The position numbers and the translations under genes are program-made. From NCBI RefSeq assembly GCF_011007365.1, contig NZ_WFKM01000002.1, forward strand, positions 310,001 through 374,000: DNA of 64,000 nt. The letters run 5' to 3'. Below, piece by piece: positions 29,401 through 40,371 of the stretch; positions within the stretch are counted from its first letter, which is position 1; each line of letters opens with the position of its first letter. The notes under the pieces were generated by a model, which saw only the letters and a list, made by a program, of their open reading frames with translations, was not told where the DNA came from and did not search any database. Origin of the DNA: Sphingobacterium sp. xlx-96 (GTDB lineage Bacteria; Bacteroidota; Bacteroidia; Sphingobacteriales; Sphingobacteriaceae).

Positions 29401-30763
29401 AGGTGGGTTGGAAAGCCTGAATACCCAAACGGTGAAGCGTAGGTGCACGGTTTAGTAATACAGGGTGTCCTTTTAATACATTTTCAAGGATGTCCCATAC
29501 CACTGGATCTTTACGATCTACAATTTTCTTCGCTGATTTTACAGTTTTAACAATACCTCTTTCAATCATCTTACGGATGATGAATGGTTTGTAAAGCTCT
29601 GCGGCCATATCTTTAGGAATACCACACTCGTGTAACTTCAGGTGAGGTCCTACAACAATTACCGAACGAGCCGAATAGTCAACACGCTTACCTAATAAGT
29701 TTTGACGGAAACGACCTTGTTTACCTTTCAAAATATCAGATAATGATTTCAACGCACGGTTACCTTCAGTTTTCACTGCATTTACCTTACGTGAGTTATC
29801 AAACAACGAGTCAACAGCCTCTTGAAGCATACGTTTTTCGTTACGTAAAATTACTTCAGGAGCTTTAATCTCGATCAAACGCTTAAGACGGTTATTGCGG
29901 ATAATCACACGACGATATAAGTCATTCAAATCGGAAGTTGCAAAACGACCACCATCTAGAGGTACTAGAGGACGTAGCTCTGGTGGAATAATAGGAACAA
30001 TCTTAACGATCATCCATTCCGGTCTATTTTCGATACGTGTATTAGCACCACGGAAGGCTTCCACCACGTGAAGACGCTTTAACGCTTCATTTTTACGCTG
30101 TTGAGAAGTTTCATTCGCAGCTTGGTGACGTAAATCATAAGACAATTGATCTAAATCAAGACGCTTCAATAATTCCTCTAAAGCATCTGCTCCCATTTTG
30201 GCAACAAACTTCTGAGGGTCATTGTCATCCAAATATTGGTTTTCTTTTGGAAGTGTATCCAAAATATCCAAATATTCTTCTTCAGTCAAGAAATCCATGT
30301 ACGAGATACCGTCATCTTCTTTGATACCCGCCTGGATAACAACATAACGCTCGTAATAAATGATCATATCCAACTTCTTAGTTGGAAGTCCCAATAAGTA
30401 ACCGATTTTATTAGGAAGTGAACGGAAGTACCAAATGTGTGCCACAGGAACTACCAAGTTGATATGTCCCATACGCTCACGACGCACCTTTTTTTCGGTA
30501 ACTTCTACACCACAACGATCACAGACAATACCTTTATAACGGATACGTTTGTATTTACCACAGTGACACTCATAATCCTTTACAGGACCAAAGATACGCT
30601 CACAGAATAAACCATCACGTTCCGGCTTATAGGTACGGTAGTTGATTGTTTCCGGTTTAGTAACCTCTCCACTTGAACGCTCCAAAATAGTCTCTGGAGA
30701 GGCCAAACTAATGGTAATGGAAGTGAAGTTACTTTTAATTTTATTATCTTTTTTGTAAGACAT
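26486..30763 (-). CDS. rpoC: DNA-directed RNA polymerase subunit beta'
   Basis: This 1425-residue catalytic subunit of RNA polymerase has the N-terminal zinc ribbon (CHCGKYK...CDRCGVEV, about 66-85) and the active-site magnesium motif NADFDGDQ near residue 470. The conserved trigger-loop region near [19 protein letters not shown] is followed by a C-terminal part of usual Bacteroidota length. It lies 73 nt downstream of rpoB and closes the superoperon before the terminator at 26421-26460. Confidence 0.99.
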   Translation of the reverse strand: MSYKKDNKIKSNFTSITISLASPETILERSSGEVTKPETINYRTYKPERDGLFCERIFGPVKDYECHCGKYKRIRYKGIVCDRCGVEVTEKKVRRERMGHINLVVPVAHIWYFRSLPNKIGYLLGLPTKKLDMIIYYERYVVIQAGIKEDDGISYMDFLTEEEYLDILDTLPKENQYLDDNDPQKFVAKMGADALEELLKRLDLDQLSYDLRHQAANETSQQRKNEALKRLHVVEAFRGANTRIENRPEWMIVKIVPIIPPELRPLVPLDGGRFATSDLNDLYRRVIIRNNRLKRLIEIKAPEVILRNEKRMLQEAVDSLFDNSRKVNAVKTEGNRALKSLSDILKGKQGRFRQNLLGKRVDYSARSVIVVGPHLKLHECGIPKDMAAELYKPFIIRKMIERGIVKTVKSAKKIVDRKDPVVWDILENVLKGHPVLLNRAPTLHRLGIQAFQPTLVEGKAIQLHPLVCTAFNADFDGDQMAVHLPLGNAAILEAQILMLAAHNILNPANGSPVTVPSQDMVLGLYYITKGRKTDDSRKMKGEGSIFYSPEEVIIALNEKQVDLHSWIKVRTNTLGSTGEIERQIIETTVGRVIFNQIVPAEVGYINEILTKKSLRNVIGEIVKSTGMARAAKFLDDMKELGFQTAFKGGLSFNLQDLNIPAAKAELIAQATNEVDEVMNNYNMGFITNNERYNQIIDIWTRINNRLTAHVMDILSNDNQGFNSVYMMLDSGARGSKEQIRQLCGMRGLMAKPQKSGNSGGEIIENPILSNFKEGLSVLEYFISTHGARKGLADTALKTADAGYLTRRLHDVAQDMIVVDHDCGGLRGIYTTALKDNDDVVEPLYDRILGRTPLHDVYHPETDELIVAANDDITEEVAAAIDEAGIEGLEIRSVLTCEAKRGVCACCYGRNLASGKRVQMGEAVGVIAAQSIGEPGTQLTLRTFHVGGTASNIANESTIIAKYEGTIEFENVRTVEKEGEEGSYHVVLGRSGEIKVVNADRKVLYQQIIPYGSNLYVKEGDKVEKGTKLVDWDPYNAVIISEFAGKVEFDAIIEGVTFREESDDQTGHKEKVIIETRDKTKNPTIKVLDNKGEVIRSYNIPVGAHVSVSDGQKLKEGAILVKIPRSTGKTRDITGGLPRVTELFEARNPSNPAVVTEIDGVVSLGGVKRGNREVSIESRDGQVKKYLVPLSKHILVQDNDFIKAGMPLSDGQISPGDILSIKGPSAVQEYIVNGIQEVYRLQGVKINDKHFETIVHQMMQKVNIEDPGDTRFLEREAANKWDFMLENDSLYDKKVVVDAGDSNSLRPGQIVTLRKLREENSSLKRQDMKLVEVRDAIPATSSPLLQGITRASLGTKSFISAASFQETTKVLNEAAIAGKRDDLLGLKENVIVGHLIPSGTGLRHYSNIIVGSREEYDQLLASKEED

Positions 30764-30836
30764 ACGTTGTATAACTTAAAGATGTATGTAAAAGCTTAAG
30801 AGATCGAAGACCTCCTAAGCTCATTTCTTTGCTTGA

Positions 30837-33800
30837 TTAATCTAATGTGATATCTAGACCTAAACCACGGAGCTCATGTACCAATACATTGAACGATTCA
30901 GGAACAGATGGAGTAGGCAAATTATTACCTTTGACGATTGCTTCATATGTCTTAGCACGTCCCACAACGTCATCTGATTTCACAGTCAAGATCTCTTGTA
31001 AGATGTTAGATGCACCGAATGCTTCTAAGGCCCAAACCTCCATCTCACCGAAACGCTGACCACCGAATTGTGCCTTACCACCTAATGGTTGTTGCGTAAT
31101 CAACGAGTAAGGTCCGATAGAACGAGCGTGCATCTTATCATCAACCATGTGCCCTAATTTCAACATATAGATAACCCCAACAGTAGTCGGTTGGTCAAAA
31201 CGATCTCCTGTAAGACCATTGTATAAATACGTACGCCCTGATCGAGGTAATCCAGCTTTGTCTACCCACTCTTCTACTTGATCCATTTCGGCACCGTCGA
31301 AGATTGGAGTTGCGAACTTCATACCTAATTTTTGACCTGCCCAACCAAGAACGGTTTCATAGATCTGGCCCAGGTTCATCCGCGAAGGTACCCCTAGTGG
31401 ATTCAACACAATATCAACAGGTGTACCGTCTTCTAAGAAAGGCATATCTTCATCACGTACGATACGTGCTACGATACCTTTATTACCGTGACGTCCAGCC
31501 ATCTTATCTCCCACTTTCAATTTACGTTTCTTAGCAACATAAACTTTAGCCATCTGTACGATACCAGAAGGTAGCTCATCACCTACAGAAACAGCAAATT
31601 TATCACGTTTGAAAGCACCTAACTCTTCATTCAACTTGATATTGTAGTTATGAAGAGCCATTTTCACCATATCATTCTTCTCATCGTCCGTAGTCCATCC
31701 AAATGGGTTGACATTTGCATAGTCAAGATCCATTAAGATTTTTTGAGTGAACTTAGCTCCTTTCGCAAGCAACAACTCTTTATAAACATTATAGATACCT
31801 TGACTGGTTTTACCATTTACAATTGTAAATAATTTATCAACCAAACGATCTTTCAATATTCTTAAGTTCTTTTCGTGCGTAACTTCCAACTTCTCTAAAG
31901 CTTTTCTTTCGACTTCTTTAGACATCTTCTTAGCACGAGAGAATAACTTCGTATCGATAACGACACCTTTAATCGAAGGAGGAGTTTTCAAAGAAGCATC
32001 TTTTACGTCACCTGCTTTGTCACCAAAGATAGCTCGTAATAATTTTTCTTCTGGTGAAGGATCAGATTCTCCTTTTGGTGTAATCTTACCAATCAATATA
32101 TCGCCTTCTCCTACTTCAGCTCCGACACGGATAATACCGTTTTCGTCTAAGTCTTTAGTAGCTTCTTCGGATACGTTAGGAATATCAGCAGTTAATTCTT
32201 CTTCACCACGTTTTGTATCACGGACTTCCAATTCAAACTCTTCAATATGAAGTGAAGTGAAAATATCTTGAGATACTACACGTTCAGAAATTACGATCGC
32301 ATCCTCAAAGTTGTAACCCTGCCAAGGCATGAATGCAACTTTCAGGTTACGGCCTAATGCCAGCTCGCCATCTTCTGTTGCATATCCTTCACATAATACC
32401 TGACCTTTAACAACCTTCTCACCTCTTTTAACAATTGGCTTCAGGTTAATACAAGTATTTTGATTCGTTTTCTTAAACTTAATTAAGCGATAAGTTTTTA
32501 CGTCGTCGTCAAATGAAACCAAACGGTCATCATCAGTACGGTCATAACGGATCTTAATCTCCTCAGCATCAACATACTCCACAACACCAGAACCTTCTGC
32601 ATTGATCAACGTACGTGAATCGGACGCTACGCGTCCTTCAAGACCAGTACCTACAATCGGAGCTTGAGGGCGTAATAATGGAACAGCTTGACGCTGCATG
32701 TTCGATCCCATCAATGCACGGTTGGCATCATCATGCTCCAAGAATGGAATTAACGAAGCCGCAATAGAAGTAATCTGGTTCGGAGCAACGTCCATCAAAT
32801 CCAATTTTTCCGGCTCGATAACCGGAAAGTCACCCTCGTATCTTGCTTTTACTTTTGGATCTTCAAAATTACCTTTATCGTCATATATCGCATTCGCTTG
32901 CGCGATTGTCTTCTCATCTTCGTCTTCAGCCGACAAATACACTACAGGCTCTTCTACAACCACACGTCCGTTTTCAACTTTACGGTATGGTGTTTCAATA
33001 AACCCTAAATTGTTAATCTTCGCATGAACAGCCAAAGAAGAAATCAAACCAATGTTTGGTCCCTCTGGTGTTTCGATAGTACAAAGACGGCCGTAATGTG
33101 TATAGTGAACGTCACGAACCTCAAAGCCGGCGCGCTCACGAGAAAGACCTCCTGGACCTAACGCAGATAGACGGCGTTTGTGCGTAATTTCAGCTAATGG
33201 ATTCGTTTGGTCCATAAACTGAGACAACTGATTGGTCCCGAAAAACGAGTTAATAACCGACGATAATGTACGCGCATTAATCAAATCCGTAGGTGTAAAC
33301 ACCTCATTATCTCGGATGTTCATACGCTCACGGATTGTACGAGCCATACGTGCCAGACCAACACCAAATTGAGCATATAGCTGCTCACCAACCGTACGTA
33401 CACGACGGTTTGACAAGTGATCGATATCATCTACCTCAGCTTTAGAGTTGATCAAATTGATCAAGTACTTAACGATAGCAATAATATCCTCACGTGTCAA
33501 TACTTTCGTATCGGCGTCTTTACCTAATTGTAACTTACGATTGATACGGTAACGACCTACATCACCTAAATCATAACGTTTGTCCGAGAAGAATAGACGA
33601 TCGATGATACCACGAGCAGTTTCCTCATCAGGTGGTTCAGCGTTACGCAATTGACGATAGATATGCTCTACCGCTTCTTTCTCTGAGTTAGACGTATCTT
33701 TCTGTAAGGTATTATATATAATAGAATAGTCCGCATTGTTTGATTCATCTTCCTTAGCAAGTATAATCGATTTTACACCTGCATCGATGATCAAGTCAAT

Positions 33801-34646
33801 GTGATCCTCTTCCAAAACAGTTTCACGTTCAAAAATAATTTCGTTACGATCGATCGATACAACTTCACCTGTATCCTCGTCTACAAAATCTTCAGTCCAT
33901 TTGTTCAATACCCTTGCCGCTAAACGACGGCCAATGTATTTTTTTAGTCCCGATTTACTAACCTTTACTTCATCAGCTAGGTCAAATAATTCTAAGATAT
34001 CTTTATCTGAATCATAACCGATAGCACGTAACAGCGTTGTAACTGGGAATTTTTTCTTACGATCGATATAAGCGTACATGACATTGTTAACGTCGGTAGC
34101 AAATTCGATCCAAGACCCTTTAAAAGGAATTACCCTTGCAGAATAAAGTTTAGTACCATTTGTGTGTCTACTCTGACCAAAGAATACGCCAGGAGAGCGG
34201 TGCAACTGAGATACGATTACACGTTCGGCACCATTGATCACGAAAGTACCTTTTGGTGTCATGTACGGGATCGTACCTAAATATACATCTTGTACGATAG
34301 TTTCGAAATCCTCGTGTTCTTCGTCATTACAAGATAACTTTAACTTTGCTTTTAAAGGCACGCTATAAGTTAGACCACGCTCGATACATTCTTGAATATC
34401 GTAACGAGGCGGATCAATAAAATAATCCAAAAACTCTAGCACGAAAATGTTTCTTGAATCAGAAATAGGGAAGTTTTCCGCGAAAACCTTGTACAACCCT
34501 TCCTGATGGCGATTATCAGAAGTAGTTTCCAATTGAAAAAACTCCCTGAAAGACTCCAATTGCACGTCCAAGAAATCCGGATAATCAATTACCTTCTTAC
34601 TTGTAGCAAAGTTCACTCTTTCCTTTTGAATATTATTGTTTGCCAA
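30837..34646 (-). CDS. rpoB: DNA-directed RNA polymerase subunit beta
   Basis: This is the 1269-residue beta subunit. The rifampicin-binding region near residues 465-500 reads [19 protein letters not shown] then LSALGPGGL, so the positions equal to E. coli Asp516, His526 and Ser531 are unchanged, and no classical rifampicin-resistance mutation is visible. The C-terminal clamp contact region ([18 protein letters not shown]) is intact. A 163-nt gap with a strong hairpin separates it from rplL. Confidence 0.99.
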   Translation of the reverse strand: MANNNIQKERVNFATSKKVIDYPDFLDVQLESFREFFQLETTSDNRHQEGLYKVFAENFPISDSRNIFVLEFLDYFIDPPRYDIQECIERGLTYSVPLKAKLKLSCNDEEHEDFETIVQDVYLGTIPYMTPKGTFVINGAERVIVSQLHRSPGVFFGQSRHTNGTKLYSARVIPFKGSWIEFATDVNNVMYAYIDRKKKFPVTTLLRAIGYDSDKDILELFDLADEVKVSKSGLKKYIGRRLAARVLNKWTEDFVDEDTGEVVSIDRNEIIFERETVLEEDHIDLIIDAGVKSIILAKEDESNNADYSIIYNTLQKDTSNSEKEAVEHIYRQLRNAEPPDEETARGIIDRLFFSDKRYDLGDVGRYRINRKLQLGKDADTKVLTREDIIAIVKYLINLINSKAEVDDIDHLSNRRVRTVGEQLYAQFGVGLARMARTIRERMNIRDNEVFTPTDLINARTLSSVINSFFGTNQLSQFMDQTNPLAEITHKRRLSALGPGGLSRERAGFEVRDVHYTHYGRLCTIETPEGPNIGLISSLAVHAKINNLGFIETPYRKVENGRVVVEEPVVYLSAEDEDEKTIAQANAIYDDKGNFEDPKVKARYEGDFPVIEPEKLDLMDVAPNQITSIAASLIPFLEHDDANRALMGSNMQRQAVPLLRPQAPIVGTGLEGRVASDSRTLINAEGSGVVEYVDAEEIKIRYDRTDDDRLVSFDDDVKTYRLIKFKKTNQNTCINLKPIVKRGEKVVKGQVLCEGYATEDGELALGRNLKVAFMPWQGYNFEDAIVISERVVSQDIFTSLHIEEFELEVRDTKRGEEELTADIPNVSEEATKDLDENGIIRVGAEVGEGDILIGKITPKGESDPSPEEKLLRAIFGDKAGDVKDASLKTPPSIKGVVIDTKLFSRAKKMSKEVERKALEKLEVTHEKNLRILKDRLVDKLFTIVNGKTSQGIYNVYKELLLAKGAKFTQKILMDLDYANVNPFGWTTDDEKNDMVKMALHNYNIKLNEELGAFKRDKFAVSVGDELPSGIVQMAKVYVAKKRKLKVGDKMAGRHGNKGIVARIVRDEDMPFLEDGTPVDIVLNPLGVPSRMNLGQIYETVLGWAGQKLGMKFATPIFDGAEMDQVEEWVDKAGLPRSGRTYLYNGLTGDRFDQPTTVGVIYMLKLGHMVDDKMHARSIGPYSLITQQPLGGKAQFGGQRFGEMEVWALEAFGASNILQEILTVKSDDVVGRAKTYEAIVKGNNLPTPSVPESFNVLVHELRGLGLDITLD

Positions 34647-34758
34647 GGGAATAAGATTTTAGTTTAAAAAAACTGAGCTTAATTGTACTGCTAATTGTCA
34701 CTCTCTAAATCATACGACAGTACACGTATGACCTACTTCAATACATTAAAACAGGAAT

Positions 34759-34785
34759 AGACTCTGATAGAAACTATCAGAGTCT
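34759..34785 (-). terminator. hairpin between rplL and rpoB, possible attenuator or RNase III site
   Basis: Arms 34759-34770 (AGACTCTGATAG) and 34774-34785 are perfectly complementary with a 3-nt loop. No continuous T-run follows on the minus strand, so partial termination or RNA processing is more likely than full termination. E. coli has an attenuator at the same place. Confidence 0.65.
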
Positions 34786-34810
34786 AATCTCTTTTGGGCG
34801 TTATGCGAAA

Positions 34811-35188
34811 TTATTTAATTTCAACAACAGCACCAGCTTCTTCTAATTGCTTTTTCAAAGCTTCTGCTTCGTCTTTAGAAACACCAGCTTTCAATTCTTT
34901 AGGAGCACCGTCAACTAAATCTTTAGCTTCTTTCAAGCCTAAGCCTGCTAAATCTTTAACTAATTTAACTACTGCTAATTTCTGACCACCAGCTTCTTTC
35001 AAGATAACGTCAAATGATGTTTTCTCTTCAGCAGCAGCAGCGCCACCTTCAGCAGGAGCAGCAGCAACTGCAACAGCAGCAGCAGCAGGCTCGATACCGT
35101 ACTCATCTTTTAAGATATCAGCTAATTCTTTAACTTCTTTTACCGTTAAGTTAACTAACTGTTCAGCAAGTTGTTTTAAATCTGCCAT
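34811..35188 (-). CDS. rplL: ribosomal protein bL12 (L7/L12)
   Basis: This 125-residue stalk protein has an N-terminal dimerisation helix ([20 protein letters not shown]), an Ala-rich flexible hinge (about 35-55), and the C-terminal domain ([12 protein letters not shown]...[12 protein letters not shown]) that binds translation factors. It is 75 nt downstream of rplJ, the standard order. Confidence 0.99.
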   Translation of the reverse strand: MADLKQLAEQLVNLTVKEVKELADILKDEYGIEPAAAAVAVAAAPAEGGAAAAEEKTSFDVILKEAGGQKLAVVKLVKDLAGLGLKEAKDLVDGAPKELKAGVSKDEAEALKKQLEEAGAVVEIK

Positions 35189-35263
35189 TTTATTTTGATT
35201 TTTAAAATTTTCTTAAATAATTATTTTTTAATAGTTCACGAACTTTTATTTGAGAGACGTTCG

Positions 35264-35782
35264 TTAGCCTCTATCTTCTAAAGCTTTCAACAAACCTGAA
35301 ACTGTATTTCCTCCCGATTGAAGAGCAGAAATAACATTCTTCGCAGGTGATTGTAATGCCGCAATAATATCTGCAACCAATTCTTCCTTAGATTTAAGGC
35401 TAACTAGTGCATTCAACTGATCGTCGCCTACGAAAGTAGTCTCTTGTATATAAGCCGCTTTTAATACAGGCTTATCTCCTTCTTTACGTAATTGCTTGAT
35501 CAATTTTGCCGGCGCATTAGCATTCTCAGAGAACATCATTGTAGAAGCGCCTTTCAAGACACCTTTAAGTTCTTCTGAGTCAATCCCCGCTTCGATCAAT
35601 GCTTTCTCGATCAAGCTGTTCTTAGCAACTTGAATGATAATATCTTGCTCGAAACATTTGCGACGAATTCCATTGATTTTTTCAACAGATAAATCAGCAG
35701 TGTCAGTAATATAGAAATTACCGTAGGATTTAATCTGTTCGGCCAAAGCTTGAACAATTTCTTGTTTTTCTTCTTTTCTCAT
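35264..35782 (-). CDS. rplJ: ribosomal protein uL10
   Basis: This 172-residue protein anchors bL12 dimers to the large subunit. It starts with MRKEEKQEIVQALAEQIK and has the rRNA-binding part with GIRRKCFEQDI and KNSLIEKAL. The C-terminal helix with ALQSGGNTVSGLLKALEDR is where bL12 binds. It begins 2 nt after the rplA stop, leaving no leader for an autoregulatory structure between these two genes. Confidence 0.98.
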   Translation of the reverse strand: MRKEEKQEIVQALAEQIKSYGNFYITDTADLSVEKINGIRRKCFEQDIIIQVAKNSLIEKALIEAGIDSEELKGVLKGASTMMFSENANAPAKLIKQLRKEGDKPVLKAAYIQETTFVGDDQLNALVSLKSKEELVADIIAALQSPAKNVISALQSGGNTVSGLLKALEDRG

Positions 35783-35784
35783 GA

Positions 35785-36483
35785 TTAAATTCCTGCTACT
35801 GATTTAGTTTCTACATGAATACCCGGACTCATTGTTGATGAGATGTGAATACTCTTGAAGTATGTTCCCTTAGCTGCAGAAGGCTTCAACTTACTGATAA
35901 CTTGCAATACTTCTAATGCGTTTTCGTAAATTTTCTCTGCAGGGAAAGACACTTTTCCAACTGAAGTGTGAATAATTCCTGTTTTGTCAACCTTGAAATC
36001 AATCTTACCACCTTTTACGTCTGTTACAGCTTTACCTACTTCTGTAGTTACTGTACCAGTCTTAGGGTTAGGCATTAAGTTTCTTGGGCCTAAAATACGT
36101 CCCAATTTACCTACTTTAGCCATCACCGAAGGCATAGTAATAATGATGTCAACGTCAGTCCAACCACCTTCAATTTTGCTGATATAGTCATCAAGACCTA
36201 CGTAATCTGCACCTGCTGCTTTAGCTTCTTCCTCCTTATCAGGAGTACACAATACTAAAACACGCACAGTTTTTCCAGTTCCGTGAGGCAATGTTGCAAT
36301 ACCACGAACCATTTGATTCGCTTTACGTGGATCTACGCCCAAACGCACGTCGATATCCACAGAAGCATCAAATTTAGTCATAGTAATCTCCTTAACTAAT
36401 GCCGCAGCATCAGCTAAAGTGTACGCCTTACCAGCTTCAATTTTGGATAGTGCCGCTTTTTGATTCTTTGTTAATCTAGCCAC
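35785..36483 (-). CDS. rplA: ribosomal protein uL1
   Basis: This 232-residue L1-stalk protein has [23 protein letters not shown] near residues 38-60, [19 protein letters not shown] near 130-148 and a C-terminal [19 protein letters not shown]1 binds 23S rRNA and in many bacteria represses its own operon by binding its mRNA. It lies 22 nt after rplK. Confidence 0.99.
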   Translation of the reverse strand: MARLTKNQKAALSKIEAGKAYTLADAAALVKEITMTKFDASVDIDVRLGVDPRKANQMVRGIATLPHGTGKTVRVLVLCTPDKEEEAKAAGADYVGLDDYISKIEGGWTDVDIIITMPSVMAKVGKLGRILGPRNLMPNPKTGTVTTEVGKAVTDVKGGKIDFKVDKTGIIHTSVGKVSFPAEKIYENALEVLQVISKLKPSAAKGTYFKSIHISSTMSPGIHVETKSVAGI

Positions 36484-36505
36484 TTTCTTAAACTGATTTC
36501 GTTAA

Positions 36506-36949
36506 TTAATTTTTCCAAGGAGCGTCACCTGAAACAGTGATACCCATACTACGTGCCGTACCAGCGACCATTCTCATTGCCGCGTCTACAGTAAATGCAT
36601 TTAAATCTGGCATTTTATCTTTAGCGATCGTTTCCACTTGCTCCCAAGTAATAGAAGCAACTTTCTTACGGTTAGGTTCGCCAGATCCACTTTTCAATTT
36701 AGCAGCGTCTTTCAACTGAACTGCTACCGGTGGAGTCTTAATGATAAAATCAAATGATTTATCAGCATAAACAGTAATTACAACGGGCAATACTTGTCCT
36801 GGTTTGTCTTGCGTACGAGCATTGAACTGTTTACAGAAATCCATAATATTCACACCCTTAGCACCTAAAGCAGGTCCTACTGGAGGTGATGGATTTGCTG
36901 CACCGCCCTTTACTTGTAATTTTACTAACGCACTGACTTCTTTTGCCAT
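36506..36949 (-). CDS. rplK: ribosomal protein uL11
   Basis: This 147-residue protein of the GTPase-associated centre has an N-terminal domain with [21 protein letters not shown] and a C-terminal rRNA-binding domain ending in [12 protein letters not shown]. It is the first gene after the nusG terminator, with its own promoter box at 37060-37067. Confidence 0.99.
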   Translation of the reverse strand: MAKEVSALVKLQVKGGAANPSPPVGPALGAKGVNIMDFCKQFNARTQDKPGQVLPVVITVYADKSFDFIIKTPPVAVQLKDAAKLKSGSGEPNRKKVASITWEQVETIAKDKMPDLNAFTVDAAMRMVAGTARSMGITVSGDAPWKN

Positions 36950-37059
36950 TTTGTTTGTTATTTAATGTGTTAAATGTTTGTTAGTAAGTTGGAAGCAATA
37001 CTTGTAACATTTATTTCGAAAAGTCACCGATCATTAGATTTACGCAACTAAACGAGGTG

Positions 37060-37067
37060 CAAAGATA
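37060..37067 (-). promoter_or_regulatory. -7 box of a promoter for rplK-rplA-rplJ-rplL-rpoBC
   Basis: Read on the minus strand, TATCTTTG matches the TAnnTTTG consensus exactly. It is 110 nt upstream of the rplK ATG and 55 nt downstream of the nusG terminator-like hairpin. A T-rich stretch is found at the -33 position but no clear TTTG. Confidence 0.55.
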
Positions 37068-37114
37068 ATAAGAAGTTTTTAATTAAAAAAGACTATTGTT
37101 GATTTATTTTTACA

Positions 37115-37146
37115 AATAAAAAACCAGCCCAAAAAATGAACTGGTT
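37115..37146 (-). terminator. terminator-like hairpin after nusG
   Basis: On the minus strand, AACCAG and CTGGTT (37122-37127 with 37141-37146) pair around a 13-nt loop and are followed by a T-run. It separates secE-nusG from rplK. Confidence 0.65.
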
Positions 37147-37178
37147 ACAATATCTTATCACTTATTAATAAGCACCGA

Positions 37179-37724
37179 CTATTCTTTTTCAACCTGCATA
37201 TAGTTAAGTTCTAAAGGAGTCTTACGTCCAAACACCTTAACCATAACCGTTAATTTCTTTTTATCTTCATGCACCTCTTCAACCTCACCAGTAAATCCAT
37301 TAAACGGACCATCGATTACCTTAACAGATTCACCGACAAAGTAAGTCATGTTGATAGACTCTCCCTGCTCAGCCATCTCATCCACCTTACCTAAGATACG
37401 ATTAATCTCTGCCTGACGCAACGGAATGGCTACGCCAGCTTTATCTCCTAAGAAGCCAATAACACTATTTAGGTTTTTGATAATATGCTCAATCTCACCA
37501 TCCAAAGCTGCCTCAATCAATACATATCCAGGGTAGTAATTTCGCTCTTTTGCAACTTTCTTACCATCACGCATTTGGTAATACTTCTCCATCGGTATTA
37601 ACACCTGAGGAATCAAATGCTGTATCCCCAACCGATTTACTTCAGCCTCTATATATTGCTTTACCTTTTTCTCTTTACCACTCACAGCACGCACTACGTA
37701 CCATTTCAACGTTTGATCTGCCAT
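37179..37724 (-). CDS. nusG: transcription termination/antitermination factor NusG
   Basis: This 181-residue factor has an NGN domain starting KWYVVRAVSGKEKKVKQYIE, with the conserved YYPGYVLIEA near residue 65. A C-terminal KOW domain has GESVKVIDGPFNGFTGEVEEV near 130-150. NusG contacts RNA polymerase and couples transcription to Rho or ribosomes. It starts 20 nt after secE. Confidence 0.98.
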   Translation of the reverse strand: MADQTLKWYVVRAVSGKEKKVKQYIEAEVNRLGIQHLIPQVLIPMEKYYQMRDGKKVAKERNYYPGYVLIEAALDGEIEHIIKNLNSVIGFLGDKAGVAIPLRQAEINRILGKVDEMAEQGESINMTYFVGESVKVIDGPFNGFTGEVEEVHEDKKKLTVMVKVFGRKTPLELNYMQVEKE

Positions 37725-37744
37725 AATACTAATTGATAGATTGC

Positions 37745-37936
37745 TTACTTAGTACCGTACAACAACTCCAAAATATTACTTGAAGCCTTATCCATTGCCA
37801 ACACCACCATAGCGATTATTAAGGAAGCTATAAGTACAACCACAGCGTGGTTTTGTAACTGAGACCAAGTAGGCCAAGTAACCTTCTGTGTGATCTCTTC
37901 GTATGACTCTTTAAAAAAACCAAGTACGTTAGCCAT
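37745..37936 (-). CDS. secE: preprotein translocase subunit SecE
   Basis: This 63-residue SecE has the cytoplasmic amphipathic helix (FFKESYEEITQKVTWPTW, with the conserved WP) and a single membrane helix (about 31-50). It stabilises SecY in the Sec channel. ATG at 37936 is chosen. The frame runs upstream to 37990 but would overlap the 3' half of the tRNA-Trp gene. Confidence 0.95.
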   Translation of the reverse strand: MANVLGFFKESYEEITQKVTWPTWSQLQNHAVVVLIASLIIAMVVLAMDKASSNILELLYGTK

Positions 37937-37960
37937 TTTTTGATTATTTAAGTTATTATG

Positions 37961-38031
37961 CACGGGCACCAGGACTCGAACCCAGACCAAAGGTTTTGGA
38001 GACCTTCGTTCTACCTTTAAACTATGCCCGT
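37961..38031 (-). tRNA. tRNA-Trp (CCA)
   Basis: On the minus strand a 71-nt cloverleaf folds with acceptor ACGGGCA/TGCCCGT and discriminator G. The anticodon loop is CTCCAAA (anticodon CCA) on stem AAGGT/ACCTT. The terminal CCA is not encoded. It lies between tuf and secE. Confidence 0.95.
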
Positions 38032-38120
38032 GTATTTCTTATTTTGTGTTGCAAATATAGTGTTTTAAACCGTTTGCAGCAAATATTTTTTACTTTTATT
38101 TCAGAATAATTTACTGATAT

Positions 38121-38160
38121 AAAATAAAAAAAGCCAATCAGCTTTCACTGATTAGCTTTT
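38121..38160 (-). terminator. intrinsic terminator of tuf
   Basis: On the minus strand, AAAGCTAATCAG and CTGATTGGCTTT pair (one G-T) around a 6-nt loop and run into a T-rich tail, 26 nt after the tuf stop. Read-through would be needed to reach tRNA-Trp and secE. Confidence 0.85.
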
Positions 38161-38185
38161 CCTATTTTATATTAATCTATATAGA

Positions 38186-39370
38186 TTAAATGATTTCAGT
38201 TACCTGACCAGCACCTACTGTACGACCACCCTCACGGATAGCGAAACGTAAACCTTTCTCCATTGCAATCGCAGAGATTAATTTCACTGTAATTGTAACG
38301 TTATCACCTGGCATAACCATTTCAGTACCTTCTGGTAAAGAGATCTCTCCTGTTACGTCAGTTGTACGGAAATAGAACTGAGGACGGTATTTGTTAAAGA
38401 ATGGAGTGTGACGTCCACCTTCTGCTTTTGACAATACGTAAACCTCAGCTTTGAAGTGATCGTGAGGAGTTACTGAACCTGGTTTACAGATAACCATACC
38501 ACGTTTGATATCAGTTTTCTCAATACCACGTAACAATAAACCTACGTTATCACCAGCCTCACCGTAATCTAAGATTTTACGGAACATCTCAACACCAGTT
38601 ACTGTAGATTTCAAGTTCTCAGCACCCATACCTAAGATCTCAACTGGATCTCCAGAGTTAATTACACCTCTTTCGATACGACCTGTAGCAACTGTACCAC
38701 GACCTGTGATCGAGAACACGTCCTCAACTGGCATCAAGAAAGGAAGATCAGTCAAACGTGGAGGAATTGGAATGTAGTTATCTACAGCATCCATCAATTC
38801 CATAATTTTCTCAACCCACTCAGGCTCACCGTTCAATGCACCTAAAGCAGATCCTTTAACTACTGGAATATCATCACCTGGGAACTCGTAGAAAGATAAT
38901 AACTCACGAACTTCCATCTCAACTAAGTCTAACAACTCTGGATCATCAACTAAGTCTGTTTTGTTCATGAAAACTACTAACGCAGGAACACCAACCTGAC
39001 GAGCCAATAGGATGTGCTCACGAGTTTGAGGCATAGGACCATCAGTAGCAGCAACTACGATAATAGCGCCATCCATCTGAGCAGCACCAGTTACCATGTT
39101 CTTAACGTAATCGGCGTGACCTGGACAGTCAACGTGTGCATAGTGACGGTTAGCTGTTGAATATTCAACGTGTGATGTGTTAATCGTGATACCACGTTCT
39201 TTTTCTTCAGGAGCAGAGTCAATTGAATCAAATGAACGAGCTTCTGATAAACCTTTATCAGCCAATACTTTTGTGATAGCAGCTGTAGTCGTTGTTTTAC
39301 CGTGGTCAACGTGACCGATAGTACCAATGTTTAAGTGCGGTTTACTACGGTCAAATTTCTCTTTTGCCAT
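38186..39370 (-). CDS. tuf: elongation factor Tu
   Basis: This 394-residue GTPase delivers aminoacyl-tRNA to the ribosome. G1 is GHVDHGKTT (residues 18-26), G3 is [12 protein letters not shown] (80-91), and G4 is NKTD near 135. The effector region carries [13 protein letters not shown]. It follows four tRNA genes and precedes tRNA-Trp and secE. This is the only tuf in the window. Confidence 0.99.
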   Translation of the reverse strand: MAKEKFDRSKPHLNIGTIGHVDHGKTTTTAAITKVLADKGLSEARSFDSIDSAPEEKERGITINTSHVEYSTANRHYAHVDCPGHADYVKNMVTGAAQMDGAIIVVAATDGPMPQTREHILLARQVGVPALVVFMNKTDLVDDPELLDLVEMEVRELLSFYEFPGDDIPVVKGSALGALNGEPEWVEKIMELMDAVDNYIPIPPRLTDLPFLMPVEDVFSITGRGTVATGRIERGVINSGDPVEILGMGAENLKSTVTGVEMFRKILDYGEAGDNVGLLLRGIEKTDIKRGMVICKPGSVTPHDHFKAEVYVLSKAEGGRHTPFFNKYRPQFYFRTTDVTGEISLPEGTEMVMPGDNVTITVKLISAIAMEKGLRFAIREGGRTVGAGQVTEII

Positions 39371-39445
39371 GTTTATGCGAATTAGTAATTATTAAATATT
39401 CTTTATTAAATTTTATACAAAAAAAAATAATAAACTAAATTATCG

Positions 39446-39517
<72 letters not shown>

Positions 39518-39602
39518 TTTATAAAAGCTTACTTACAGATTTATGCCCCCACCTAACATCATAATTTACGAAAGATAGAGACTAAAAATCTTGAAATTAA
39601 AG

Positions 39603-39675
39603 AGCGGAAGACGAGGTTCGAACTCGCGACCTATAGCTTGGAAGGCTATCGCTCTACCAACTGAGCTACTTCCGC
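39603..39675 (-). tRNA. tRNA-Gly (TCC)
   Basis: A 73-nt cloverleaf on the minus strand has acceptor GCGGAAG/CTTCCGC, anticodon stem ATAGC/GCTAT and loop CTTCCAA (anticodon TCC). Confidence 0.96.
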
Positions 39676-39707
39676 TTTTGACCTCTTTTACAAGGTCATA
39701 AAAAGTG

Positions 39708-39788
39708 TGGAGGGAGAAGGATTCGAACCTTCGAAGCCGAAGCAACGGATTTACAGTCCGTCCCATTTGACCGCTCTGGAACCCCTCC
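39708..39788 (-). tRNA. tRNA-Tyr (GTA)
   Basis: An 81-nt class II tRNA on the minus strand has a long variable arm, acceptor GGAGGGG/TCCCTCC, anticodon stem ACGGA/TCCGT and loop CTGTAAA (anticodon GTA). Discriminator is A. Confidence 0.96.
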
Positions 39789-39814
39789 AGACCTGCAACT
39801 TTCGTCGCATTTAG

Positions 39815-39887
<73 letters not shown>

Positions 39888-40066
39888 TTTTATTACATTT
39901 TATTCAAAATCTCTAAGAACATCTGTTACTTCTGAACAGCGAGTGCAAAAATCAAAATTTTATTTCAAACTTGCAAGAGATATTTTAAAAAACTTTTTTC
40001 TTTTTTCTTCTTAAAGAACGTTATCAAATCCTAAAGAAACAATCGATGTTTCCGTTTTCGATGATG

Positions 40067-40096
40067 CAAAGATAGACACAGAAATGACTTATCAAA
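40067..40096 (-). promoter_or_regulatory. promoter of the tRNA-tuf operon
   Basis: On the minus strand, TTTG (40093-40096), an 18-nt spacer and TATCTTTG (40067-40074) match both parts of the Bacteroidota vegetative promoter. The start would be about 170 nt upstream of the first tRNA. Confidence 0.72.
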
Positions 40097-40160
40097 AATA
40101 TTTTTCTAAAAAAAACACGACTAGATATTCATTACGCTGATATGCAAGTAAATAATTTTC

Positions 40161-40205
40161 ACTTTCAAATATGAAATAGCAATAAGCAAGTTCATATTTG
40201 AAAGT
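40161..40205. repeat. perfect 15-bp inverted repeat
   Basis: Arms ACTTTCAAATATGAA (40161-40175) and its exact complement (40191-40205) flank a 15-nt loop. It sits between two divergent promoters and has no T-run, so an operator-like or insulating role is possible; function is unknown. Confidence 0.6.
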
Positions 40206-40313
40206 CCGATGAAAAGAAAACGCCTTTTGAAGTAAAAAACAGAAAAATGATTTCCTTCACTTTTTTAACCAAAGAAGTACAAATAGGCCAATTCCACCTT
40301 AGTTTTTCCAGTT

Positions 40314-40349
40314 CGTATTCGAGATTCCAAAGCATTTTATCTAAGTTTG
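40314..40349 (+). promoter_or_regulatory. promoter of the Omp85-like gene, copy B of the shared 36-bp module
   Basis: It carries TTCG in the -33 place (40318-40321), the AAAGCATTTTAT spacer core (40329-40340) and the TAAGTTTG -7 box (40342-40349), 22 nt before the ATG. It matches copy A at 33 of 36 positions. Confidence 0.75.
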
Positions 40350-40371
40350 ATGCTTTGAATTTTCATATTAC

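Larger units (their letters stand above)
39888..40313. other. gene-free divergent control region between the tRNA-tuf operon and the Omp85-like gene
   Basis: No open frame here looks coding. It holds the tRNA-tuf promoter (40067-40096), a long AT-rich leader towards the tRNAs, and a perfect 15-bp dyad (40161-40205). The promoter module of the next gene begins at 40314. Confidence 0.7.

Noticed and set aside
34811-36949. Autoregulatory L10 leader before rplJ
   Set aside because: rplA and rplJ are only 2 nt apart, leaving no room for the usual leader structure.
37937-37990. In-frame upstream extension of secE
   Set aside because: It runs into the 3' half of the tRNA-Trp gene and adds no SecE-like sequence; ATG at 37936 gives a normal 63-residue SecE.
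39566-39766. Open frame across the tRNA-Gly and tRNA-Tyr genes
   Set aside because: It overlaps two well-folded tRNA genes; no protein-like features.
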